Source: Eucommia ulmoides (Eukaryota > Streptophyta > Magnoliopsida > Garryales > Eucommiaceae). Taken from it: a stretch of 64,000 bases of DNA. The number at the start of each line of letters is the position of its first letter. Position 1 is the first letter of the stretch. The translations under genes and the position numbers were made by a program. The stretch is from assembly GCA_016647705.1 (NCBI GenBank), contig CM028338.1, positions 25,183,077-25,247,076 on the forward strand, given 5' to 3'. The notes beneath the pieces are model-generated. The model had not been told where the DNA came from. It ran no database searches and was given only the letters and a program-made list of their open reading frames with translations. This document shows positions 22,260 to 34,200 of this stretch, one piece after another.

Positions 22260-25081
22260 TGTTGGCCTAGTGGAATACCTAAGAGGGGGGATGAATTGGG
22301 TAATTAATAATATTAGAGAGAAAATACTTTAATAAATTAAATAATTAATTTTAATCCTAAATTAATAATTATCTTTATATCACAATGGAATTATGAAATC
22401 AATCAGGTGCACACCAAACAACAAAAATAAACAAATTAAAGATTGCTGCACACCAGAAATTTATATTGGTTCACCAAGCTACTCTTGGTTAATCTAGTCC
22501 TCCGAGCCTTACGGAGAGTCGCACCCACTAATACTCAAGATCCCTTTAAAGGTAGGAACCAAACTCTCACAACGATTATTTTACAAGCTCAGAATCAACA
22601 TTTACAAAATTATTTTCACAGGCTAAGGAAGAACCTCTACTTTTTACAAGCTCAAGAATAACCTAATTCTTTTTAACACAAAAGCAAAAGAATCAAAACC
22701 TCACCAATACTCCAAATATCTTTTTACCCAATAAAGATTAAACCGTTACAAAATTCACATAAATTAATTCTATCCTTGAAGAATTACTACCTCAATATTT
22801 TTACAGGAAGAAACTGAAATCGGCTACCCTCTGATTAAATACACCCAACAGTATTTAATCTGTCACTCAACTTACTAATAAAAATTGACAAATGATTTTT
22901 TTCACTCGAAACTTCTACCACTCTAGATAAATTAAAAGTCAATTAATATCCCAAAACTAGTGATAAAAATGTGAGATACTTAAAATCTGATTTTTAAGAA
23001 AAAATGGGTAGCACGTAATTTAGCATGTAATCAGATTCAATAAATTGTTTATAAAATGTTTTCTTCAATAAAAATAAAAAATAATTGCGGAAGATCAATT
23101 TCCAAAAATTAAACAAGTAATACAATATAGAAAGTAATTGGAAAGATCTCACCCGGAATCTACCGAAAAAAAATAATTAGAGCGTAGTTACTTTAGATCC
23201 GGTAACAACAATGATTAACAACCAATGATTATCAAGATTATCTCTTAGAATAGCTCTCACAAAAAACTTAGTATGATATCTCTTAGAAAAGCTCAATATG
23301 ATCTCTTGATCTCTTAATCTCTCTTAATGATATGGAAAAAAACGTAAGTCTATATATATGGGATAAGAAACAGCTCTCTAATGGCTAGTTCCTATTTATC
23401 ATGACACTTAATTGCTCTCTTAAACCCTTTATATCATTATGACTTCATTTTGGTTGAATTCGATTAATTATAACTTTTAAATCTCTCAATTAAGTCCCCC
23501 AAATATTTCTCAATCTCAATTAAATAGAATATAAACAATTATATGTACCAAAGTGAGAAAAATTCAAACTTAATGAACCAAATCAATAAGAATTAAATAA
23601 TAGGTGTATCATATCTTAAATATCATAAAATCCCTAAAATCTCTCATAAATCCCAACCAAAAAATGGCTACTTTTAGATATAAATTCGAAATTCTACAAT
23701 ATCTTGAAACTGACACACCAATCGACCGACCAAGATTAGTAGTCGACCGCTCGATTCAGGATGTAGCCAAGCCAAAGATTCTGTGCTCATCGGTCGACCT
23801 ATCTGTCGACTTAGAGATTCAGAGAGTTTCATTTCTCTTCATCGATCGACTTATCTGTCGACTTAGAGATTTAGAGAATTTTATTTCTCTTTACCGGTCG
23901 ATTTAGAGATACAGAGAGTTTACCTGTTTTATCCAATTGACTTACCAGTCGACTTAAGGATACTGGATCTATTTTCTAAATTCATTTTTTTAATTCATTC
24001 TCATTGACGTTTTCACCCCTTTAACTATTTTATTTTCTTAATTAGCTCCACTAAATACTTAACTCTAATTTTAATCAATTATAAATATTTTTTTTTCAAT
24101 TACACATAAGAACAAATAATTTAGCTAAATAGGATCCTATTAAAAACACACATATTTATAAAAATTATTTAAAAATCTTTTTATGTCGTGTGTGATCCTA
24201 ATTGGGATATTAAGAGTTAAAATTTAAACATGAGTTGTTTTCTCTAAGTTCTTCAAATTCTTCAACCTCTTAATTCTTCATCATTTTTATCATCAAATCT
24301 TCATCATATGGAACTAATAAATTGAAACACTTAAACAAATCGTTAGTCCTATAAAAAATATCAACATTTAATTGTCCATCAAAATCTCATGATTAACAAG
24401 ATTGATGTTTGATCTTTTCCTAGAGTACAAAAAGATTATGTTACTTTTTTCCCGTGAAAAGAGATAGGGGTAATTCTTCCTGACTAGAATTATTTTGCGT
24501 GAATTTGTAACGGTTCAATCTTTACTGGGTAAAATGATACTTGGAGTGATTGTGAGGTTAATTTTTAGTCTAAGATATAAAAGAATTAGGTTTGATCCTT
24601 AACTAGTGAAATGATTAGCCAATGAAAGGATTAGGTTAGTCTTGAACCTGAAAAAAAGATAAAATTAGTCTCGAGCCTGGGAAAAAGATAAAGTTATTTC
24701 TAAGTCTAGGAAAAAGAATTGTAAAGGTTGATTTTGAACCTGTGAAAATAATCATTTGTAAAGGTTTAGTTCCTACCTGTTTAAATGAATCTTAGTGGTT
24801 TAGTGGGTGCGAATCTCAGTGGGGCTCGGAAGGCTGGATTAGCCAAGAGTAGCTTGGTGAATCAGAATATATCATGGTGTACTGCATTGTTATTTTCTTT
24901 ATTTCCTATTGTTTGGGTGTGCACTTAAATTTGAACACTTCATTCGCTGCATTATAAAGATAATAATCAATTTAAGATAAATTGATTAATTGATTATTTT
25001 AAGTGTTGAAGTTAATAATTTACTTTACTTTTTATTACTATCCAATTCACCCCTCTTTTTGGGTAGCTCACTAGGCCAACA
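22260..25081 (-). mobile_element. Element with about 0.6-kb terminal inverted repeats
   Basis: The left end reads TGTTGGCCTAGTGGAATACC and the reverse complement of the right end TGTTGGCCTAGTGAGCTACC. Similarity continues inward for roughly 550-650 bp on both arms, including TTCACCAAGCTACTCTTGG and TCGCACCCACTAA. The interior holds the blocks shared with 20490-22255. The similarity extends a little outward (AAAGAGATT / AAAGATTTA), so exact ends and target duplication are unclear. No transposase ORF is present. Long terminal inverted repeats suggest a foldback or Mutator-like non-autonomous element; I cannot assign a family. Confidence 0.55.
23787..23940 (+). repeat. 52-bp tandem repeats with GTCGACTTAGAGAT core
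   Basis: Three units start near 23787, 23839 and 23891; the first two share CTGTCGACTTAGAGATT and a TTTCTCTTCATCG junction, the third is partly deleted. The unit contains GTCGAC palindromes. Confidence 0.7.
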
Positions 25082-25413
25082 TAAATCTTTCACATTTTTT
25101 TTTTGTTTTTATAATATATATAATCTTATCAAATCCACAGACTAGATGAGAATGAAATGATTTTTTTAATTATATATATAGCCCTAAAATAATATTATAA
25201 ATATTTATTAAATCCCTAAAACTTTTAAAAGTAAATTTATAAATTGCATATTAATCCCTAAAGCTTTTAAAGTCAAATTAAAATTAACATATTAATCTCT
25301 AACACTTTTTTTTCTTTATATTCAAATTTTTAAATAACACATTAGACCCAAATATTTTCTAAATATTTTAAAATGCAAATAAAAATATACACATATAAAA
25401 ATCGGGTCTTACA

Positions 25414-26306
25414 ACAAATCCCTCATATTTGTAAGATTAGTCTTATCTTTCCCATATTTTGAAGAAATAAGATTATTCCTCATATTATGGGGAATCTAGT
25501 ACAGGCGGCGGCGTATCCTGAGATATTAGGATCTGCTTAACCAATTTAGACGGTGCTTCGAGTTAAAACGGTAGCGTGCTGAGTTCACCGAGTTGATAAC
25601 GCGATGTGCTAAACTTATAGAACTAGAAACATGTTACCCTTACCTTGCTGAGTTGCGCTTGCTTTGTGTCCAACTCGTTTCCAACTCAACGAGAGATGTT
25701 CTATACCTCTCTTGCGTTTCAAGCTAACTTAGGTGGTCTTGATTTTTGAACTCACTTCGTTCTTCCTCATTCTGATTTCCCCCATTCTCCAGATAAAAAA
25801 AAACTAAGGCTCCATTTGATAACGTAATCAAGTACTAATGCATTCAGTTTTAAATATTTTTCAAATTAAATGCGTTTGATAACAAAATCAAGCAATCATT
25901 TAAAAAAAAATTCAAAATTTTAAGTGATGTGTGATTCAGTTAATTTTTTAGCACTTATCACTTAATACCATACAATATTTGATTATTACAACTATTATTT
26001 TATACCAACACTATAAAATCTTACGAAAAAAATTATATATAAAAAATTATATATGAAAGAAATATTAAATTGAGAAAAAATAAAGAGAAAATGTTGTAGA
26101 GAGGGAATAGTTTAGAGAAATAAAATTATAAAAATTATTTTAGAATTAAAAAATTGTGCATTTTTGTTTTTGAAATTAAAAGTATTAAAAAAGTTAAATA
26201 CTATTTAATAAATTTAATACTTATAATTTCAACACTAATTAAACGATTTTGAAATATGGTCTTTATTTATTAACTCCATTCTTCCTACTTTCACCATTTC
26301 TCCGGA

Positions 26307-26340
<34 letters not shown>

Positions 26341-26634
26341 GAAGGTAGAATTACTGAAACCCGCAGTCAAAAGTGATAATTGCGAGTATGACCCTCTTCT
26401 CAAACTGGTCCTCGTACCTCCAGCATAGCAGCCGGAGGTCTACTACATTTAAAAATCATTTCGTTCTCTGCACTCAAAATGCATTTTTAGAGCGAGTACC
26501 ATATTTTGTACTCCCTCCGCCTCTGCCTACTCTTTTTTGGATGCATTTGCAGAGGAAAACAAAGGACTTCCTCTCTCCACTGTCTGTTTCTCTTATTTGA
26601 TGTGTGTGTTAAGAATTCTAGGGTTGGGAAAGAA
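25414..26634 (+). other. Upstream region and 5' UTR of the PTM-like gene
   Basis: The 25.4-26.3 kb part contains AT-rich DNA with a MITE-like stretch beginning AAGGCTCCATTTGATAACG near 25806. The sequence around 25766-25800 (ATTCTGATTTCCCCCATTCTCCAG) is loosely repeated at 26276-26308. A 32-base A run lies at 26308-26338. Transcription probably starts between about 26340 and 26600. I see no decisive TATA box. The open frame upstream of the ATG (26506-26634) has no similarity to the family and is treated as UTR. Confidence 0.45.
26308..26338. repeat. Poly(A) tract in the upstream region
   Basis: Uninterrupted run of A residues upstream of the gene start; possibly the tail of a retroposed sequence, but no retroposon is identifiable in front of it. 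Confidence 0.85.
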
Positions 26635-28229
26635 ATGGAGTTTGTGGGGAGAAGATTGAAGAAAGAGTTCGAAGGATTTGGGGTCTTCTTTGGAAAGGTG
26701 AAATCATATGATTCAACAACTGGCTTCTTCGAAATTGTGTATGAAGACGGCGATTCCGAGGAACTGGAACTGTCAGAGGTTACTGCTCTATTGGATGGGA
26801 TGGTGGAGGATCAATCTACTACTGACGACCTCGAAAGGAGGCCAGCAACAGTAGGACGGAAGCCGAAGAAGCGAGGGCGTTTCGGTGATTTAGGTAACAG
26901 TTCTCCAAACAATTCTACTAATTTGGTGAATTCTAAGTGTCTTAACGGGGATTTTGGGGAAATTCAGGGGGGAAATGCGGTGAGTCAAGAGGGTTGTGGG
27001 AAAACCCTAGAAGAGGAATGTGGTGTTGGTGATCATAATTTGGATGTGGGTTCAACTCATTCATTGAATTTGAACGAAGCGTGTGAAGTCTTGAATCAAA
27101 TGGATAATAATAATGGGACTGTGAAAGAGGAGTTAAAAAATTTAAATGAGATGAATGTTAAGCCTGAGGTGGTTTCCAGCAAGGGGTTGGATTTAAATGC
27201 TGAGGTTAATTTGGATACAGAGAAAGATTCAAGGAAAAGTGGAGCTATTGATCTGAATTTGGACGCAAATGAGGACGAAGATGGAAATTTCAATCAGGGT
27301 GACTTGGAGGCTTATTTGGTGTCTAACCAGAAGAAAGAACAGTACTTTGATTTGAATTTGGGTCTAAATGATGATGTTAAAATCTTAGAAGCTGAATGCT
27401 TAGGGAATTTGAAGGAAAAAACATGTGTGGAAATGGAAGAAGAAGCTCAGAAGATGGTAATTGATGGATATGTAGAAGCATTTCAGTTGGGAGGGGGTAG
27501 CGAAAAGGAGACTTCTGAGGGAGTTCAAATTGGAAATTTTGAAAGAACCTCGGTATTTTGTGGTCTTGAAAAGGAAGATTGTGTATTCCCTGGAAGTTTG
27601 AAGAGAGATGCTTCTTTGTGTGATCTTGACGTTTCAAATAATACTAGTCCCTTGAAGATTCCTTCTCATACTGACACCACTACAATTCATGGTCATCAAG
27701 ATTATTTGGGTAGTGCATCCAGAGGAAATAATAGAAAGAGAAGAAAGATTTTGGAATCTGCAAACTCTAGAATGGAAACAGTACTGAGAAGAAGTGCTCG
27801 TAGAGTGCAATCCACATTTTCTGCCGAAGATCATACTTCCAGTGAAGTAGCATCAAACTTGAATAGTGATACATGTTATTCTCCTACAGTTAGTGCTTTT
27901 TCAGAGGAAAAATCTGCCTCCCCAGGTTGTGAACAACCTGAAGAGCACAGTGTCCTTCCCCCAAAACTCAAGCTACCACCTTCATCTGATAATTTGAATT
28001 TAGAAGATATTCCCATACTTGATTTGTTTTCTGTTTATACATTTCTGAGGTCATTTAGTACACTTCTGTTTTTGAGCCCATTTCGATTGGAGGACTTTGT
28101 GGCAGCAGTAAACTGCCAGGCTCCTAATTTATTATTTGATTTTATTCATGTTTCTCTTTTACAAACTTTGAGGAAGCATTTGAGGTCTATAGCTGATGAA
28201 AGTTCCCAATCTGCATCTAGTTGTCTCAG
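26635..28229 (+). CDS. PTM-like: PTM-like exon 1: Tudor-like region, EAR-like motifs, first half of DDT
   Basis: The start MEFVGRRLKKEFEGFGVFFG is chosen because FEGFG...VKSYD..GFFEIVYEDGDSEEL is the conserved N-terminus of the family and the ATG has a good context (AAGAAATGGAG). Residues 143-245 contain SLNLNE, LDLNAEVNL, IDLNLD and FDLNLGLN, which resemble EAR repression motifs (LxLxL/DLN). A basic KRRK patch lies before the DDT start IPILDLFSVYTFLRSFSTLL. The donor is CTCAG|GTATTC in phase 2. Residues 1-531. Confidence 0.92.
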
Positions 28230-31200
28230 GTATTCTGTTTTCCATCACTTGAAAGGAAGGTTAATTTTTTTTTATTAAAAATTCTATATTTTGGTGCTCA
28301 CTATTGTATTGTGTTGATTTGAACAGTTGGGGTCTGAATGGGGATTTTCTGGACTTGATCACCTGGCCCATCTATATGGTTGAGTACCTGGTATTGCATG
28401 GTTCTAGGATGAAATTTGGTTTCGACGTTTGTTGCTTGAAGCTATTTGAAAGTGACTACTATGAGCAACCAGCATCTGTAAAGCTGGAGATACTTAGGTG
28501 TCTCTGTGATGATGCAATTGAAGTGGAAGGGGTAAGATCAGAGCTTAACAGAAGAACACTAATTATTGAGCATTGCATGGATTTTGATCGGGATTTGAAG
28601 TTTGAGACGTCGAGGAAAAAAAGGCCTCCTATGGATGTTACTGGTGGTTACCACTTGGCGGAGGAAGTTGATGAAACTGCAGATTGGAACAGCGATGAAT
28701 GCTGCCTCTGTAAGATGGATGGAAGCTTAATTTGTTGTGATGGTTGCCCAGCAGCATTTCATTCAAGATGCGTAGGGGTTGCCACTAGTCTCTTGCCGGA
28801 AGGTGATTGGTATTGCCCTGAGTGTATGATTGACAAAGATAAGCCCTGGATGAAAGTAGGAAGGTCGATTCGAGGGGCAGAGTTATTGGGAATTGATCCT
28901 TATGGCCGCTTATACTATAGCAGCTGTGGCTACTTGCTGGTGTAAGTAATCATTTTCATAGAATTAACATTATTAGATGCTTATTTCCATCCTATACTAT
29001 ATATAGATAAATCTTATGCTATGTTAACTAGAAGTGTATGTTTTGAGCCATTATCGCTGCTCTGAAAGTGGTATATAGAATTTAAACACAGCAGTCGACT
29101 AAGGGTTGAATCTTATTGCTTGTTAAAGATAGATCAATTAAAATATAGGTAGATTTGGAATTGGCTGTCGTTCAAAGTTCTACATTTATGCACGACCATA
29201 TATGGGCTCATGTCGTCTGGGATATTTCATCAACATTGTCATGGTCGTAATGAGATAGTATTTAGCTTTTTATTGGACGCGGTTTTGAGGTTGTATAAAA
29301 TGTTCAATTAAAGGGTGATCTTGTTCTATTAATTAATAATGTTAATGGATAGGATTTATTGGAGTCTCATCGTCTAAACTCTAAAGCTTCAGGGTTTCCT
29401 TTAAATCTCATAGCATGAAAACTTCACATATTGCATAGGTTATCGTTAAAGTCTCATGCATTCCTTTCTAAATCTCATAGCATGAGAGCTTCACTTATTG
29501 TACGAGTTGTTGTGCATTTATATGTTACAAATTGAAATTGCACAATAAATGACCAGAGGATATAAAAGATGCTAAGTTTGAGTGGTAAAGTAGGGTTTCT
29601 TTTAGGAGATAATCCTTGTATGACGGTTGAGAAAATGGTGCTTGGAATTAGGGGTGAATGCACGTGAATCGCCCTCTGTTTACTGTGTGGGAGTGTGAAC
29701 ATACATTTAGTAGAATCCAATATTTTTTGTTTACTCAATCACGTCTACTGTTGGACAGAACTTTAAGGATATTCCCATTGGTGGATACACTCTTAAGCTG
29801 CTGGAGATAGAAATTATAGCTTTCATAGTGATAACATGAAATACTTCACAAGGATGGTTGCCATGGGAAGATATTCTTTTTATCTTTAATGAGTAAATTG
29901 TTGCCTAAAATCATTTCATTTGAACAAAGTGCTTTTGTGCAACATTCTGTTAGCGCAGGAGATGGTGCAAAAATTTAAGCACATGGTGCAAGGGTTAAAT
30001 GTTATTGTAAAACTGGACATGGCTAAGGCTTATGAATGAGTCCCATGGACATGAACGAGTCTCATGGACTTAAGTATCGGCCGTTCCGCTACATAACGAC
30101 CGATATGTAATGGTTTTTGGCCCTTTGTTACCATTACAGGCCGATAAGTCGGTTATAGACCGATTCACACCTGTAATGGCCTGTAATTGCACCATAACGA
30201 CCTGTGACGGGACTAACAACCGTTACGCATTAGGGTAACGACTGTTATGACCGATTTTGCATATCTGTGTCCAAATAGCTCTTTTTGCTCACCTTTCTCC
30301 TCACACCCATCCCTTCTGCAACATAGCAAACCAAGTTTCGGCCAGATCCAGGCTTTCTACCTGTCCTCTACTCCATTTTTTGCCAGATCCAAGCCCTTCA
30401 ATCCATTTTCGGCTAGATACAAGCATTTTTAGCGGAATTTCTTAATCAATACAACGGGATTTGTTTTCGGGCAGATTTGTAAGTTATATATATATATATA
30501 TATATATATTATAAATTTTTGTCTATGTGCGGTTTAATTTCTGCTCATATTTGACTTAAAATATATATATTTCAAATTTCTGACCATATTTTGGTTTAAT
30601 TTCAGCCGCCCTACAAACAATTGCTGCCCATATTTGGTTAACTCTTTTACAGTTTTATTATGTTTGTGTAGCATATTTTTCATTAAATGTTGTGCATCTT
30701 TTTATTAGTTTAAGATTGTTCAGTACGACAGTTCCTAATTTTTATTTTTTGTCTTTTTTTATATTTTTAATGTGTTTTATATATAGTTAAATGTCACAAT
30801 ATCTATTAGAATGTGTTTATTAAGGATAAATGAGTAGAGGAATTACAATTATTGAGTTTTTGAGAATTTTCTGGTGATTTAAAAAAATTCACGACCGTTA
30901 CGGCCGATTCCCCTCATATATGGGTTGACACTCTCGATTCCGTTACACCACGACCGTTACCGTTACGTAACCTGATACCGCGATTTAAAACCTTGGCTCA
31001 TCGTGTCAATAATTACTTCTTGAATATACAAACAGTGAGGGGCTGAGTGGTATGATGCATGCACCACTCCAAACCCTGTTTTAAGGTAAACATTTCAGCA
31101 AAAAATTAGTAACGATTCCATATTTGGCAGAAAATGCATACCAACCTGAGCGGCATGATTTCTCACCACCTCTCTGCCAGAAATTCCTAGATTTCCCCTT

Positions 31201-34200
31201 GAAGCACCATCACAATTTAGCACCAAGCATTGAACAGGAGGAGGAGACCAAACTACTATTTATGAAGGCTCGTGTTTTAAAATTTGCCGTGCAAACCCAT
31301 CCAGTTCATAAGATCCAGATCTGCAGCAGAAACAGTACAATCCACCTTTTTCAAAACAACAATAATATTTCTAGAAATCTGTTTTATAATGGACTGTTTA
31401 GAACAAGGGAGCCCATCAAAGCAAGCAGTACACCTGCTCTTTCATAATTCCCAGCCGATCCATACGGGTGTATAGTGACGCAAAACAGCTATGAACTTAA
31501 GACCCTGTAAAAGACCACCATTGAACCAAGAGATCTTGCAATGAAGGGGCGGTATGAGGCATACCAAGAGAATCCCAGCAAAATAGCCTCACACCTGTTG
31601 ATCAAGTTCTCCAGATAAAAAAAGATGATATTGAGTTTCAACATCTGGATGAAAAATGCAGCAGTAACATTTAGATACTAAAACCATACCTTTTTTTTGG
31701 GATATGGTCATGTACAGCAAGGCAGTGCTTTAGCAATTTCTTCCAGAACGCATTTATTTTTTTGAAACGTGTTTATCCCACAGCTTACACTATAACCACT
31801 GAGTTGATTTGTTCTGTCTAACCAACTCCCGAGCTGATTTTGCAGAAACTATGTGTGGCTCATTTTATCATTTTAGCTCTGCCTTCATAGTTATCTTTTA
31901 TTGTTTCATGCACGTGCCGGTCCGTGTGGTTGTGTATGCATGTGAATTTTCTATGCATTATTCTTTACCAGCCTATAAAATCCTCCTATTATCCTTATTA
32001 AACAAATTCCCTGGATCATCCTAGTGAGGCACTCATGGTCTTGGGCAAAACTCGTTTCCAATTGGAACCAAGAATATAATTTCTTGCGCTACATGTACCG
32101 CCCAAATGTACTATAGATATAGAGCCATTTGCAAATATGAAAACACATATTGCTCGCAAGTTGTGATCTATAACTCAATTTTATGGATTATTGAATTCCT
32201 TAAGATTCAATAATTGCACATTGAAACACAATAAGTATTTCTGCCTCTAGCTTTTCTTAGTTCCTTTTTCTTTTTTAATTCTCTTAATATCGTTTTAATT
32301 TCTTGTTTTGCCTGATTGAGCTATCAAATTTGCATGTAAAAAGCATCGAGGACTGCTATTGCTCATGGTCAAATACACAGCTTGGATTGCAAGGGTTTTC
32401 TGTTTGATTTATTTGAATTAATTAGCACTGCCTGAATTTCATGATGTACACTTCCCTTTGGCTTTGATAATTTTTTTTAATAAACATGTCTATATTTTTA
32501 ATTTCTTTGTTTACAGTTGTGGTGATAACTGTGTTGAATTTGCAGGTCAGATTCTTGTGACACTGGATCTTCATCAAATTATTATCACATAAGTGATTTG
32601 ATTACTGTTATTGAAACTCTGAACTCATCAAGTGATCTATATGGTACAATCATAGCTGCAATCTCCAATCACTGGGATTTATACATTAAACTTGGAGCAA
32701 AAAGTGAGTTGGTGTCTCAGAATCTCACTGAAGGTTCTTGCATCCGTGTCAAAAGGCAAACGTCGGTAACTTCTATGTCACTCATGGAATCTTCAGAAAC
32801 CTGTATTATGGATGAGATTGTCTATGAAGGAAAACCAGAAGCAATCTCTTCCATATCTACATGTTCTGAAATCCCCAACGGTATATCTGCCATTCAGAAT
32901 ACTCAGTCTGCTGGGTTGGATTGTCCAAATAACTTCGATGTGATGTTAAACAATTATGAGCTTCCGGGTAAAGTTGAAGAGTGTCAACAAGGAAAGACTA
33001 ACCGATCTGCTGATCATAGTGGTATGGCATCTACATTAGCCAAGCAACGGGATGATTCACAGGGGACAAGTGGAACTAGTTATTTCAACTGTTATAGCTT
33101 TGCTCGAACAGCTTTGTTAGCTGCTGAAGAGTTAAATAAACAATCAGATAAGATCTCTCAAGGGAAATCAGTTGAGGAGATGATCTCATTGCAGCTGAAG
33201 GCCATATCAAAGAAAGCTAATGAATTTTGTTGGCCAAACATCCATTATCTATGTGGTGATGTTTGGAAGGAAAAATGTGGGTGGTGCTTTTCTTGCAAAG
33301 ATCCTGATGAGGAAAGGGATTGCTTGTTTGTAATGAATGATATTGGCCCTATTTCAGATAGTTTTACAAGTGAGGTATTAGGTTTTCATTCAAGAACAAA
33401 CAGGAGAGGCCATCTTAATGATCTCATCTGCGGTATCCTTTTCATTGAAGATCGTTTGCATGGATTGCTGTTGGGTCCTTGGCTGAATCCGGATTACTCC
33501 AAAATTTGGCGTAGATGTTTTCTCAAAGCATCCGATGTTGCCTCAGTGAAACATTTATTGCTTGGGGTAAGCATGTTGTGTTCCACTTGATATATCTAAC
33601 TGTTGTGGTTCAAAATTTTGGGAAGCAGCAAGATCCAGTTAAGTCGTTCATTTAAATTTATTTTTGGGCATTTAACTAGAGATTTAAGGAAGTTATACAT
33701 GCAGCCTGAAATAAATTTTGCTTTAAATTCTACGCGAGGCTAATTCTTTTGATACAAAAATTTAGTAGCTAGAGCTTGTTGATGAGCATAACAAAGTGGA
33801 GGTGGATTGGCTACATTGTAGGTCTAGAAATCTTTTATTATGTTGGTAATATCAATATATTTCAGGATATATCTCAAAGTTTTCGTTTGGGATGGTTGAA
33901 TTTGCAGCAACCTATAGGGGTGTCATAAAAGGTAAAAGGTGAGGGGCGTAAGAAGCGACGTTTCAATGATCTGATTACCATGAGATTAGACGTGAGCCCC
34001 AAGTTGCAGGGCACCAGGAAGGAGAAGGATCTTCTTCCTTGTGCCTTGTGCTACTGAAGCAGTGTGAAATGTATACCTTACTTGTGCTGTTCTCACGAGC
34101 ATCAAGGCTTCTAGGCCCGTTGCCCTGAGGCGAGTCCCAACTGTGCCCTTTTATAGGCTATGGGTATCACATGAGGTTTTCATGCCTTGTTTTCTGGTAC

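Larger units (their letters stand above)
9788..25413 (-). mobile_element. Minus-strand chromovirus-like LTR, fragmented by later insertions (composite)
   Basis: On the minus strand a typical LTR start TGTAAGACCCGATTTT lies at 25413, with an AT-rich U3, and a typical LTR end GGTCGTCACA lies at 9788. Both outer flanks are ACAAA (9783-9787 and 25414-25418). Parts I attribute to it are 9788-10051, 12613 to roughly 14.1 kb, about 20.33-20.49 kb (a TATATATATAAGG promoter-like stretch on the minus strand) and 25084-25413. Between them are a plus-strand solo LTR, a block with gene fragments and a palindromic element. No gag-pol was found, so it is probably a solo LTR. This reconstruction is inferred from ends and flanks, not from an alignment. 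Confidence 0.45.
28942..32545 (+). other. Intron 2 (3604 bp) with retroelement debris
   Basis: GTAAGT donor and TTTGCAG acceptor. It holds a LINE RT fragment (29885-30045), a repeat rich in CGTTACG/ACGACCG words (about 30060-31000), and a minus-strand LINE-type RNase H fragment (about 31100-31620). The remainder, about 28942-29880 and 31620-32545, shows no recognisable content. Confidence 0.8.

Noticed and set aside
26506..26634. N-terminal extension of the PTM-like ORF
   Set aside because: The 43 extra codons have no family similarity; conserved sequence begins at the ATG at 26635, which has a good context.
33900..34180. hAT element in intron 3
   Set aside because: Ends look hAT-like (TAAAAGG words) but no convincing inverted repeat or 8-bp duplication was found.
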